33,703 bases of DNA from contig JADCFA010000024.1 in the NCBI GenBank assembly GCA_020249775.1, positions 1 to 33,703 of the forward strand, in the 5' to 3' direction. Each line of letters starts with the position of its first letter. Position 1 is the stretch's first letter. The notes below the pieces were generated by a model. The model worked only from the letters and a program-made list of their open reading frames with translations. It had not been told where the DNA came from and did not search any database. Both the position numbers and the translations under genes were made by a program. Below are positions 25,901-33,573 of the stretch, piece by piece. This stretch comes from Roseomonas sp. (lineage in GTDB: Bacteria; Pseudomonadota; Alphaproteobacteria; Acetobacterales; Acetobacteraceae).

Positions 25901-27136
25901 CCAACTGCGGGTCAGCGCGTGCTGCAGCAGCGGCAGATTGCCCTCATCCGTCCCGGTTTCGCGCAGGATGCGATCCTCCAGCCCTGGCGAAAAGCGCAGC
26001 CCCACCAGCCCCGCCGGTCCCGCCACCGCCGCGCGCAGATCCTGCACGCCGCGCGTCGCCACCATCGCCTTGTTCAGCAGCGGCCCCATGGGCGAATGCT
26101 GCAAGGGGTCGAAGAAATCCGAGCGAATGGTCAGCACCAGCGAAGCCGGGCCGCGCTGTGCCGCCCCCAGCAGCAGGGCAATGAGCGTTTCCGTATCGGC
26201 CTGCCAGTCGCGGATGGCCTGCGCATCGGTGAGTTCGATCGGGCGGGCGAACATCTCCTCCGCCTGGTCGAGCAGGATGAGGAAGCGGTCCGTCCGGCGA
26301 TCCAGCGCGGCGAGGCGGCGATGCAGCAATTCAGGTACGAAATCGGGTTGCTGGCCGCGCAGCAGATCAGCCGTGCGGCGCAGCGCGGCGCCGTATTCCA
26401 CGCTGCCCGGCGGGGCCTGAGGCGGGTCCAACGCTTCGGCCAAGGCACTGAGCGGATAGCGGCCGGGGCGCAGCACCAGGCGATCCCACACCACGCCCCA
26501 GTGGCCTTCGGATTTCTGCCGTAGCCGCGGCAGCAGCCCCGCCCGCGCCAAGGAGGATTTGCCGCTGCCTGAACGGCCGATCACCGCGGCCACGCCGTGC
26601 TCGATCACGGTGCGATGCAGTTGCGCGGCCTCCACATCGCGCCCGAAAAAGATCTTGCCGTCTTCTTCCTGGAAAGCCTCCAGCCCTTTGTAGGGGCAGA
26701 TGGCGCCGCGCACCGCCTCGGCATCCAGCCTCTCGCGCCGGATGGCGGCGAGCAGGCGCTGCTGCGCGGCGGGGTCGTTAAGCCCCTCGGCGAAGTTCAC
26801 CCAGGTCTGCAGGCCGAGGAACCCGCGCGGAAAGCGATACTCCGGCGTGCCGGGCAGCAGCACGGGAATGAGCGGGAAGGCGGGCTCCGCTGCCTGCCGC
26901 GTCAGGCCGAGCTGATATTCATAATGCTGCGTGTTGCCGAGGCCGGCCGGGCCGACCAGCACCAGCATCGCGCTGGCCTCACGCGTGATGGCGCGCTCGA
27001 GTTCCGGCAGCCAGGCGCCGCCAGAGCTCAACTCGCGGGTGTCAAGGAAGCAGCGCAGACCGTGGCTGGCCAGCCAGGTGTCGAGCGTGTTGACGGCGGC
27101 GGCATCGGCGCGGTTGTAGCTGAGGAAGGCATCCAT
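22964..27136 (-). CDS. TIR-nSTAND1-TM-coiled coil-TPR signalling NTPase
   Basis: 1390 residues from the ATG at 27136, chosen because GGAGCAGG precedes it and TIR starts at once (MDAFLSYNRAD); the ATG at 27157 adds seven residues. TIR covers 1-140 with the putative catalytic Glu73 in HYEYQLGL. The nSTAND1 entry motif PYKGLEAF...KIFFGR is near 148-166, Walker A GRSGSGKSS near 187-195 and Walker B FLILLDQAEEMF near 285-296. A winged-helix-like VSHEALIRGW follows, then a TM helix near 620-640, a 100-residue Ala/Glu/Arg coiled coil and a C-terminal array of 48-residue TPR-like repeats. Basic residues (LVRRTR) before the TM suggest an exported C terminus. By analogy with STAND receptors, ligand binding to the repeats would trigger oligomerisation and TIR NADase activity. 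The stop is coupled to the DUF4071 gene (ATGA). Confidence 0.9.
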   Translation of the reverse strand: MDAFLSYNRADAAAVNTLDTWLASHGLRCFLDTRELSSGGAWLPELERAITREASAMLVLVGPAGLGNTQHYEYQLGLTRQAAEPAFPLIPVLLPGTPEYRFPRGFLGLQTWVNFAEGLNDPAAQQRLLAAIRRERLDAEAVRGAICPYKGLEAFQEEDGKIFFGRDVEAAQLHRTVIEHGVAAVIGRSGSGKSSLARAGLLPRLRQKSEGHWGVVWDRLVLRPGRYPLSALAEALDPPQAPPGSVEYGAALRRTADLLRGQQPDFVPELLHRRLAALDRRTDRFLILLDQAEEMFARPIELTDAQAIRDWQADTETLIALLLGAAQRGPASLVLTIRSDFFDPLQHSPMGPLLNKAMVATRGVQDLRAAVAGPAGLVGLRFSPGLEDRILRETGTDEGNLPLLQHALTRSWAWREGGVITSAAYDRSGGVEQAINLAAQTAFDALGSEGQAAAKRLFLRLVRPGEGRGHVRVRALLPEEGAQRVVAEFFGAPERRLLFFGQLDGRNTVEVSHEALIRGWPTLLEWVEENRERLATRDAVLDWIAGSGGELLPAGALLARASALLAAPGDVALEDIAPLIRASEAAAARALEERAAQAAREARLAADRAEAAERLVRRTRLAAAGLGVLAFIALGSGLYAWVQRGAAERSATVAEQRRGEAEAAAARAEAARQTAEAEQARAEREEAAAAEARREALRQAQSAQTSAALAEQRRAEAEAETQRAEREAEAAEAARARAETGFAAARDTASSLVFDLAQGLRNREGMPTALVRDMLDRAGRALDALLARTPDDPATLRLRGAAYTEFATTFATLGDTARQREAAQQAVGIFGRLAERDPGNTQWQRDLSVSHERIGTVLEAQGDLPGALRAYQAVMAIATRLAERDPGNTEWQRDLSISHQRIGSVLRAQGDLPGALRAYQASLAIRTNLAERDPGNAQWQRDLSLSHDRIGDVLEAQGDRPGALRAYQARMAIATRLAERDPGNTEWQRDLSISHQRIGSVLRAQGDLPGALRAYQAGMAIATRLAERDPGNAEWQRDLSLSHTRIGDVLVAQGDRSNALGAYQAGMAIATRLAERDPGNAEWQRDLSVSHDRIGDVLRAQGDRPGALRAYQAGMAIRMSLAERDPSNTLWQRDLSVSHNQIGDVLRAQRHLPGALRAYQAGMAIRMSLAERDPSNAQWQSDLSLIHTRIGDVLRAQGDRPGALRAYQAGLAIRMSLAERDPGNTQWQRDLSLSHDLIGDVLRAQEDLPGALRAYQAGMAIATRLAERDPGNTQWQRDLSISHDLIGNVLRAQGDLPGALRAYQAGMAIRMSLTERDPGNTHWQRDVFVSRWRLADIHLLLGERAAARPHAEAALALARDRRARFPDQPQTAAELTAAEDLLSRIEAASQ
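23054..24637 (-). repeat. 11 tandem 144-bp units encoding TPR-like repeats
   Basis: Ten close units (23198-24637) and one degenerate unit (23054-23197). Each encodes 48 residues of the form AERDPGNTQWQRDLSISH, then IGxVLRAQGDLPGALRAYQA, then GMAIATRL. Variation concentrates at a few positions: the residue before W, the residues after SH, the residue after GD, and the ATRL/RMSL end. Near-identical DNA indicates recent amplification. Confidence 0.95.
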
Positions 27137-27188
27137 GCGAGGGCCTGCTCCGGGCATCGCGCGGCAGCGTCATCATTGCCGCTGCGGA

Positions 27189-27218
27189 TTTATACCATTC
27201 GGGCGGGGCGGCCGGCAA
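27189..27218 (-). promoter_or_regulatory. candidate sigma-70-type promoter of the TIR-STAND operon
   Basis: On the minus strand TTGCCG (27218-27213) and TATAAA (27194-27189) are separated by 18 bases, in the 154-base gap upstream of the TIR-STAND start. The -10 matches five of six consensus positions and stands out in very GC-rich DNA. It would drive the TIR-STAND, DUF4071 and Sel1 genes. Confidence 0.5.
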
Positions 27219-27311
27219 TAATGCGGACCGATCGCCGTGACGCCGTTTCGGCCCCCGGGCTCGGCGGCGAGTGCGCGGCAGAGTTGGAGTCGCTCGGCAA
27301 GGACATAGCCA

Positions 27312-30300
27312 TCAACGTCGCGCGGCGCGCAAACGGCTACCGGTATCGGTTTCCTGTGCGGGTGTGATGGCTGTGTCCCGTCGACGCTCCCATTCAGCCT
27401 CCGCGCGTGGCCGAAGGGCGGAATACTGCGCAAGAAAGGAGTCTCGCAGACCTGCCGAGCTATGGACGTAAAGGCGCCCATCTATAATGTCCCAGTAATT
27501 GACGCTGCCATGCGTCTTTGAGCCTTGCGCGATACACCCCGCACAGAAGCCACCGAATTGCGGCATGAAGCGTGCCGGGTCGGCGCGGAAACTATCCGCA
27601 TTTTCGGCCGAGGCGAAGAGCCAGATGGCACCACCCTGGATGACGAAATGCTCGGCGGAACCCCGCTGCCTCTGGCCAAACTGGAAATAGGCCACCACAT
27701 CATAACCGCCCAAGGCAATGCCGGCCTGATCCGAACTGACATGCGGGCTTGGCGTGAAGCCGGTTGGCGTGGCTACGATGATACGACGTATAGCGGCGTC
27801 TCGGGGGGGTGGCGCCGGGGCGGTGGAAGCCGCCTGCTCGCGCTGCTCGCGCTCCGCTTGGCCAAGGGCGTAGACGGCAAGCTCCGGGAAAGAAACGTTA
27901 TTCTGTTTGGCGATTTCGTGCAGCTTCCGGAAACTCGTGACGACGTCGTTCGGTATCTCCAAGCCACGCACCTCCTTCGCCCAGCGCACCATGTGGTCAA
28001 TGCCCTGATAAGCGGGCGGCGGCGGAATATAGACCCGAAGGGTGAAGGGCGGCGAGTCGGGCGCAAGACGGATCGGAATGTTGAAGCTTTTCAGCGCATA
28101 ATGGGGGGCGCGCGCACGCAATTCCTGCGCCAGCGCCTCCTGCCCCGGCCCAAGGTCGCCACGCTCCGCCATATCCGCAAGACGGATCATGCATTCGCGG
28201 TCGGGGTAGGGTAGCTGGGTCGGATCGCTACAAATCCTCAAATGTTCGACCGCCTTCGGGATATCGCCGCGGGCCAGGGCGTGGTCAGCAAGGTCACGAT
28301 GCGCGCGGGACAGACGCCCCATCGCGAAGATATCGTAGTCGAGTTCGACCCGCCGCGGCGTCAAACCCGCCACCAGCACGCCGGCAAGCCGCTCCGCTTC
28401 TGCGCGATTATCGTCGCGTTCGGCCAGCCTTTGAAGGCGCTGCACGACCCCCGACATGCGGACATGAAACTCGAGATCATCGGCTACACGCCGGCCAGAA
28501 TCGAGAAAGGATGCTTCGATATAGGCGCCATGCTGGCGCAGCAGCCTGTCCAAAACCGCGCTCTGCTCCGCGCCCGGGCTTGTCGCATCCTGGGTCTCGG
28601 CCCCCGCGGCCGTGCTTGCGATAGGCGCCGCGCGAATATTGTCCACAGCGCAATTCAGCACTGCGGCAGCAAGGTTCTGTAGCGATGCCTGCGCTGGGTA
28701 GCGGGAAGCAGTATCCAGCACTTCGGAGGTCGACCGTAGGCAGCTTTCGCGGATATAATCCTGAAGACCGCCCTCACCGCCGGTAAATTGAAATGTTGCG
28801 AGACGACGCTTGATATCCTCGGCGACCCAGGTGTTGCGGGGGTCAGCATGCAACGCGCGACTTGCCAGTTCGAAGGCATCGGCACCGCGCCTTGCGGCAG
28901 CTTCAAGATCACCTCGATCGCGCAGGATCAGCGCATATGTATCAAGCGCCAGCGTGCCAGCAGAAATCAGGCGCATGGCCCTGGGTGCGACTGTCAGCAG
29001 GGGTTGAATCGTCGCATGCGCACGCTCAATGGCAGCCAGGGCCTCAGCGGGTTTTCCACCACGTCGCAGTGTCTCTGCCTGAGCCCTGAGCGTGCCCACC
29101 CAATTGGCCGCAATCACGACATTCCAAGGTGCTGCGCGGTAGGCTTGCTCGAAATAAGCATAGGCTTCGGTGGCAAGGGATGTTGCCTCCGCAGCACGAT
29201 CAAGGCGCCGATAACTGTCGCTAAGCCAATTCAAGGCGAGAGCAAGGAAAATCATCGCTTGGGGGTCGTCCGGGCGCTCGGCCAAGAGGCGCCGAGAGAC
29301 GTCCAGATTTAGTTCACGCAATTCGCGCTTGAACTGGTTCGACGATTCGAACGGGAGCGTCCCATCCAGGGAATTGATAAACCAGCCATAGGCATCCAGC
29401 CGATCCGGCGATGCGGCCGCGATGCTGGCGGCATCCAATGGCAGTAACCGGCCAATCTGGTCCAGGATGGTCGCCTGATCCTCCCGCAGCGCGAGCCGGT
29501 CCAGCTGCTGCACCAACAGGGCACCGGTCATGGCATAGAGCATGAGTTCGCGATCGGTGAGCGTCCTCTCCTGCGAGAGCGCCAGAAATTGCCCATGCGC
29601 ACGCCGAGCGACGGGCAGCGTCGCTTCAGAGGATTGCGCCACGGCAAGCTGCCGCGCCATGCGGGTAAGGGCCTCGGCCTGCATTCCGGCGGTCTGCCAG
29701 AGTGGATTGATTGCGGCGAGGGCTTCGAGGTGGGGGACCAGGGAGGTCAGCAATTCGACCACAACCTCCTCAGAGCCAATCCGGAGGCTGTACCGTGGAT
29801 CCTGCACAACCCGCAGGACGCCGCCAAGCGCGCCACTGGCTGTCGAAAAGGATTGCTCTGCATAGCTGCGTGCCGCGATTGCCTCACGGCGTTCCTGCTG
29901 GGCCTCGCGGAGCGCGGTCTCCAGGTCATTCTGGGCAGCCTGGATCTCGGTGTTCCGCACAATGAGCTCCTGCTCACTGCGCAGCGCCTGCTGCTCACTG
30001 AGCCTTGCCTGCCAGCCAGCCACGCCCAAACCTAGCGTCAGTACGACCATCAAGCCCGATGTCCATCGCAACCGAAGCTTCTCACGGCGATCCCGGGCTT
30101 GGCGCTCTGCTGCCTGGGCCCGTCTCAACTGCTCGCGTGCCTCTTCGGCTGCCTTGCTGCGGTCAACAAAATCAAGCGCCGATGCAAAACCTCCGCCATG
30201 GCGCTCGGCCCAAGCCTGGTTCGGCTGCTCTTCTGCCAGCCAGCTCGCCATATTGTGCAAATCGAGCCCGGAGAGAAGTTCAGCCCGACCGCTTGCATGT

Positions 30301-31586
30301 GCCTCGGCTGAAGCGACCAGGCGCCGCCAGGTTGATCCTGCCTGTGCTTCGCGTTCCAGCCATCCGGAAAGATCAGACCATTGTCGGATCAGGCTTTCAT
30401 GGCTGATGTCGATGATGGTTTCATCCGATAGGGCGGTCTCCGGCGGCGGCATCAGAAAATTGCATCCTGCGGCGCGAAATGCCTCCACGACACTTACTAC
30501 CGGATCGCGTGCGCCCTCACACAAATCAACGAGGTCCGCGAAACGGCAGGGATGCCGAAGTGCAGTCGCAACCGTCGAGCCGGTGACGAGGCCGCGGAAA
30601 ACACGCGCAACAAGCCGAGCGGCCTCAGTCGGCAGCGCGGCTACGACCTCTGCCGCATGCGCGTCGATCGCGCCACCAAGCCCGCCGAGTAACTCGTACT
30701 CTGCCATGCGCAAGGTTATTCTGGAGGATCCCGCGCTTTCCCTTGCGCGCAACCAGAGTCGATTCAACACATGCTGCATCAACGGAAGTTGGTCTGCCCG
30801 CCGCGACAGCATGCGCAGCTGGTCGCTGGCCTGATCGTCCTCCCAGGGTGCGAAGGCTGCGAGATCGTTCAGGAGGCGGTTGACCAGCGCCGGCTCGATG
30901 TCAAACCCGCATACAGCGGCGGGGCCGATGATCGCCTCGCGCGTTTCTTCCCGCGTCATACGCGGCGTCAGGTACAGGCCCTGATTGATACGCTCCGCAA
31001 GCCCCGGCACGAGCGAGCAGGCGCCCAGGAACTCAGAACGCATGGTCAGCACGACGTAGATCGGCAGGTCGCGTCCCGAAACGCTTTCCAGAAGCAGGGA
31101 GACAAAGGCCTCCGCTTCCTCTCGTCCGGCATAATCGCCGAAGCGGAAAAGTTCTTCGAACTGATCGACCACGATAAGCAGGTTGGTCCGCGGCGCGAGA
31201 TGCCCTTCGGAACACCAGGACAGGACGGAGCGTGGACCGCGGCGCAGGAAGGCGTCCAGCAATTCAAGCTCATTGGCATCGCCTGCGCCGCGGACGTCTA
31301 TTTTCTGCAAGGAGGAGGCTAGGTTGGCGATGGGCGCACCCGCTGGCCGCATTGTCGCGACGGCCCAACGCGAACCGGCCGAGGAGAGCCAGCCGAGCTC
31401 CAGCGCGTCTAAAAGGCCTGTGCGAACAAGGGAAGACTTGCCACTACCCGATGAGCCGAGCACGGCCAGGAAGCGGGTCGCCGCCAGCCGCTCAACCATC
31501 GTATCGATGCAGTTCTCCCGGCCGAAGAAGAGATCTGTCTCCTCGCGGCTGAATGCACGCAGGCCAGGGTAGGGTTGCCGCATCAT
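27312..31586 (-). CDS. nSTAND1 NTPase with TM helix and C-terminal YHS domain
   Basis: 1424 residues. It starts almost at the NTPase: QPYPGLRAFSREETDLFFGR (4-23), Walker A GSSGSGKSS (44-52), Walker B NLLIVVDQFEELF (135-147), TMRSEF (181-186) and winged-helix-like DISHESLIRQW. A TM helix near 508-525 follows RREKLRLR. A charged helix and a long TPR-like region come next. The last ~140 residues are a YHS-family domain: GIALGGYDVVAYF, WLFASAENADSF, then FGGFCAG and GRLYVHSS (about 1284-1395). YHS domains occur in metal-related proteins and as stand-alone exported proteins; I know of no STAND receptor described with one. No N-terminal effector is present; the coupled upstream gene supplies TIR domains. 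Start: the ATG at 31586 overlaps the upstream stop (TAATG) with AAGG five bases before; the open frame to 31649 lies inside that gene. Confidence 0.87.
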   Translation of the reverse strand: MMRQPYPGLRAFSREETDLFFGRENCIDTMVERLAATRFLAVLGSSGSGKSSLVRTGLLDALELGWLSSAGSRWAVATMRPAGAPIANLASSLQKIDVRGAGDANELELLDAFLRRGPRSVLSWCSEGHLAPRTNLLIVVDQFEELFRFGDYAGREEAEAFVSLLLESVSGRDLPIYVVLTMRSEFLGACSLVPGLAERINQGLYLTPRMTREETREAIIGPAAVCGFDIEPALVNRLLNDLAAFAPWEDDQASDQLRMLSRRADQLPLMQHVLNRLWLRARESAGSSRITLRMAEYELLGGLGGAIDAHAAEVVAALPTEAARLVARVFRGLVTGSTVATALRHPCRFADLVDLCEGARDPVVSVVEAFRAAGCNFLMPPPETALSDETIIDISHESLIRQWSDLSGWLEREAQAGSTWRRLVASAEAHASGRAELLSGLDLHNMASWLAEEQPNQAWAERHGGGFASALDFVDRSKAAEEAREQLRRAQAAERQARDRREKLRLRWTSGLMVVLTLGLGVAGWQARLSEQQALRSEQELIVRNTEIQAAQNDLETALREAQQERREAIAARSYAEQSFSTASGALGGVLRVVQDPRYSLRIGSEEVVVELLTSLVPHLEALAAINPLWQTAGMQAEALTRMARQLAVAQSSEATLPVARRAHGQFLALSQERTLTDRELMLYAMTGALLVQQLDRLALREDQATILDQIGRLLPLDAASIAAASPDRLDAYGWFINSLDGTLPFESSNQFKRELRELNLDVSRRLLAERPDDPQAMIFLALALNWLSDSYRRLDRAAEATSLATEAYAYFEQAYRAAPWNVVIAANWVGTLRAQAETLRRGGKPAEALAAIERAHATIQPLLTVAPRAMRLISAGTLALDTYALILRDRGDLEAAARRGADAFELASRALHADPRNTWVAEDIKRRLATFQFTGGEGGLQDYIRESCLRSTSEVLDTASRYPAQASLQNLAAAVLNCAVDNIRAAPIASTAAGAETQDATSPGAEQSAVLDRLLRQHGAYIEASFLDSGRRVADDLEFHVRMSGVVQRLQRLAERDDNRAEAERLAGVLVAGLTPRRVELDYDIFAMGRLSRAHRDLADHALARGDIPKAVEHLRICSDPTQLPYPDRECMIRLADMAERGDLGPGQEALAQELRARAPHYALKSFNIPIRLAPDSPPFTLRVYIPPPPAYQGIDHMVRWAKEVRGLEIPNDVVTSFRKLHEIAKQNNVSFPELAVYALGQAEREQREQAASTAPAPPPRDAAIRRIIVATPTGFTPSPHVSSDQAGIALGGYDVVAYFQFGQRQRGSAEHFVIQGGAIWLFASAENADSFRADPARFMPQFGGFCAGCIAQGSKTHGSVNYWDIIDGRLYVHSSAGLRDSFLAQYSALRPRAEAEWERRRDTAITPAQETDTGSRLRAARR

Positions 31587-33031
31587 TATGCCTTCATCAA
31601 GGAGACGACGATGTTCCGGATCGGGTCGAGCGAGACGCCGTTGCGACAATCGATCTCGATCATATCTGGCACATGGATCGGTAACGGAAGCCGCTTCTCA
31701 CCCGGAGGACCGGCATAAAGTGCAACCAGCCTTGGGTCGGTCTGTCGGCGTCCAGCCAACTTGAGGAAACGGCGGAGATTTCCGGTCACCCAACTCGACG
31801 GCGCATACCCATATATGGTGATCAAAGCGTCACAATCAACCAGGTTGCTCTCGATGTCGTTGCGAGCCTGCTCACCCTCTGCATCGGGATCTGGCAGGCT
31901 TACAGCGATTCGGTTGCGCTTGAACTCGTCATAGATTTGCTCTGCCAGGGGAAAGTCGTCGCGGTCAGCGTTAATGAACACAAGCGCGCCAGGCGTAGGC
32001 TGGCGCCTCGGCATTTCGGGTGGACGCAGAGCGCGACGCTTTACCTCCGCCTTGAACGCTTCGAATCCGTCCGCGATGACGGATTCTCCGCTGAGCAATT
32101 GCCGATGGTGCACATCAGCGATCGAAGCGAGGTCGAGATCGGGACGACGCCACTGGAGAATCTCAAGCCCCTTGGCCCGCGCTGTGTTATACTGGTGGAC
32201 CGTGTAACCCTCGGGCAGATCGGGCGGGGTCTTGCCGGCGCGCGTACCCAGCAACTGGACGAAGACCTCGGAAGTTTCGACATCTCTCGCCACTGCGCCG
32301 CGAAACGCGTCGCCCCCCAAGGGATATCCATCGACCGGCACCAAGGGCACCCCATATTGTTCAAGGTAGCGTCGCAAATCGTCACGCAGGTCGTCCAGAT
32401 CATCTGTAACCTGCGCGAGCATAACCTGACGCACCCCGATTGGCCGAGGCATCGACGCAGCGGCAGCAGCTTTCGTCGCTGCGGTCACGGTTTGGCGCAT
32501 CGCCAGAAGCTGGCCACGAATCTGCTCTGCCAGATCAAGAACCCGTTGCCGAAAGATCGGTGCATCGAATTCAGGGGTTAGCGGGATCGGCGTCGATCCA
32601 TCCGCGCCCAGGGCGCGCCAGAAACTTAGGCGCTTGTGGCCGTTCAGCGGCTCAGGATATGATTCTGAATTATCTAGCGGCAGGCACTCGATGGCGAAAA
32701 GGCGACGCGTATCACCCGCTGCCGCGGTCGAAAAGGCCTGCAACTCCCTGCGTGTCCACTCCCGCGCCGCATAGCTGCGCGAAGCGACCGCCAGAAATAC
32801 CGCTGAATTACGCGCCGCCTTGAGAACCTCCTCCACCTGATGGTTCGCGTGCAGCGCCTCAGAATCGAAGAACCAATGCACCTCCTCCGCCATACCCAGT
32901 CTTGCGCGCAAAGCACCTTGGAGAACCTCAATGAAGCGCGACACCCAGCGCTCACCAGAAGGGTCGATCCGCTCATCAGCATGGGCATAGCTGACGAAGA
33001 CATCGTAAGCGTGCGATTCAACGAATGCCAT
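31586..33031 (-). CDS. TIR - DUF4062-like - TIR-like three-domain protein
   Basis: 481 residues with three Rossmann-like modules. Residues 8-165 are a TIR domain: YDVFVSYAHADE, WFFDSEAL and REWTRRELQAF, with the putative catalytic Glu96. Residues 200-335 look like DUF4062 (VMLAQVTDDLDDLRDDLRRY, EVFVQLLGTRAGKTP and a terminal FKAEVKRRAL). Residues 348-480 form a second TIR-like fold (GALVFINADRDDFPLAEQIY, CDALITIYGYAP) that lacks a clear catalytic Glu. There is no TM helix, so it is cytoplasmic. It is coupled to the following nSTAND1-YHS gene by TAATG, and the STAND protein lacks its own effector domain. I infer that the pair forms a split receptor-effector in which nucleotide-bound STAND oligomers recruit this protein. 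The ATG at 33031 is preceded by AAGG about ten bases upstream. Confidence 0.85.
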   Translation of the reverse strand: MAFVESHAYDVFVSYAHADERIDPSGERWVSRFIEVLQGALRARLGMAEEVHWFFDSEALHANHQVEEVLKAARNSAVFLAVASRSYAAREWTRRELQAFSTAAAGDTRRLFAIECLPLDNSESYPEPLNGHKRLSFWRALGADGSTPIPLTPEFDAPIFRQRVLDLAEQIRGQLLAMRQTVTAATKAAAAASMPRPIGVRQVMLAQVTDDLDDLRDDLRRYLEQYGVPLVPVDGYPLGGDAFRGAVARDVETSEVFVQLLGTRAGKTPPDLPEGYTVHQYNTARAKGLEILQWRRPDLDLASIADVHHRQLLSGESVIADGFEAFKAEVKRRALRPPEMPRRQPTPGALVFINADRDDFPLAEQIYDEFKRNRIAVSLPDPDAEGEQARNDIESNLVDCDALITIYGYAPSSWVTGNLRRFLKLAGRRQTDPRLVALYAGPPGEKRLPLPIHVPDMIEIDCRNGVSLDPIRNIVVSLMKA

Positions 33032-33067
33032 GCGAAACCAGCCTTAACCAGGGGGTTCATTAAATTG

Positions 33068-33096
33068 AATGTATTCTGGGATTTTGACCGCAGCAA
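33068..33096 (-). promoter_or_regulatory. candidate promoter of the TIR/STAND-YHS operon
   Basis: On the minus strand TTGCTG (33096-33091) and TACATT (33073-33068) lie 17 bases apart in an A+T-rich gap, 37 bases before the TIR gene start. The hexamers match four of six consensus positions or fewer, but position and spacing fit. This would transcribe 33031 to 27312. Confidence 0.4.
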
Positions 33097-33152
33097 GCCC
33101 CAAACCTGTGCAACGATACACCAGATTTGCATGTTTTTTCCACTTTGGCCCA

Positions 33153-33428
33153 TTATTCAGTCAGCCCCACGGCCGGCACCGGTGCCGGGACGTGATGCAG
33201 GATATAGCCCAACCAGTTATTCCCCCCTTCCGAAGCGCCCACCCGCGGCCCCTTCATGAACACAATCCGCCGCGCCGGATGCACGGCCGACAACGCATCC
33301 ATCACATCGCGGAGATAAGGCGTGCGGCTGGTGCGCCAGGGGCCGGGTTCCGATGATGCGCGGCTGCCCAGGATGCGGTGCTGTTCAGCCCAGGCCGACA
33401 CAGTGAGTTGCGGCGGTGGGCGCAGCAT
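33153..33428 (-). pseudogene. phage terminase large subunit (GpA type), N-terminal fragment
   Basis: 91 residues match the N terminus of GpA-type terminases: PPPQLTVSAWAEQHRIL, then PGPWRTSRTPYLRDVMDAL, then a Walker A-like RIVFMKGPRVGASE, and NNWLGYILHHVPAPV. The full protein is about 600 residues or more. Here homology stops after PAPV and the frame ends, so ATPase motif II and the nuclease domain are missing. The frame is open a little upstream of the ATG, so the original start may have been earlier. It is a relic of a prophage packaging module, truncated at the island boundary. Confidence 0.85.
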
Positions 33429-33453
33429 GGCCCCGGCACGGCGGCGTACATGT

Positions 33454-33573
33454 TCACGCGAGCGGCTCTCGCTCGCCGCCGATGCCGGGAGGGTCGAAGC
33501 GATCGGAAGCCTCCGTCAGAAGCTCGTTGATGTGCTGCTGCAGGATGGTTTGCAGCTGTCCGGCGTCAGCGCC
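33454..33573 (-). pseudogene. C-terminal fragment of the gene upstream of terminase, probably the small subunit
   Basis: An open frame of 39 codons ends at the TGA at 33456-33454. It reads GADAGQLQTILQQHINELLT then EASDRFDPPGIGG and EREPLA. It lies directly before the terminase large-subunit fragment, where lambda-like phages carry the small subunit gene. The frame is interrupted at 33573 by the left end of the IS3 element. The family is inferred mainly from position. Confidence 0.5.

Noticed and set aside
31587..31649. 21-residue N-terminal extension of the STAND-YHS protein
   Set aside because: It lies wholly inside the upstream TIR gene in another frame; the TAATG start with an AAGG ribosome site is better supported.
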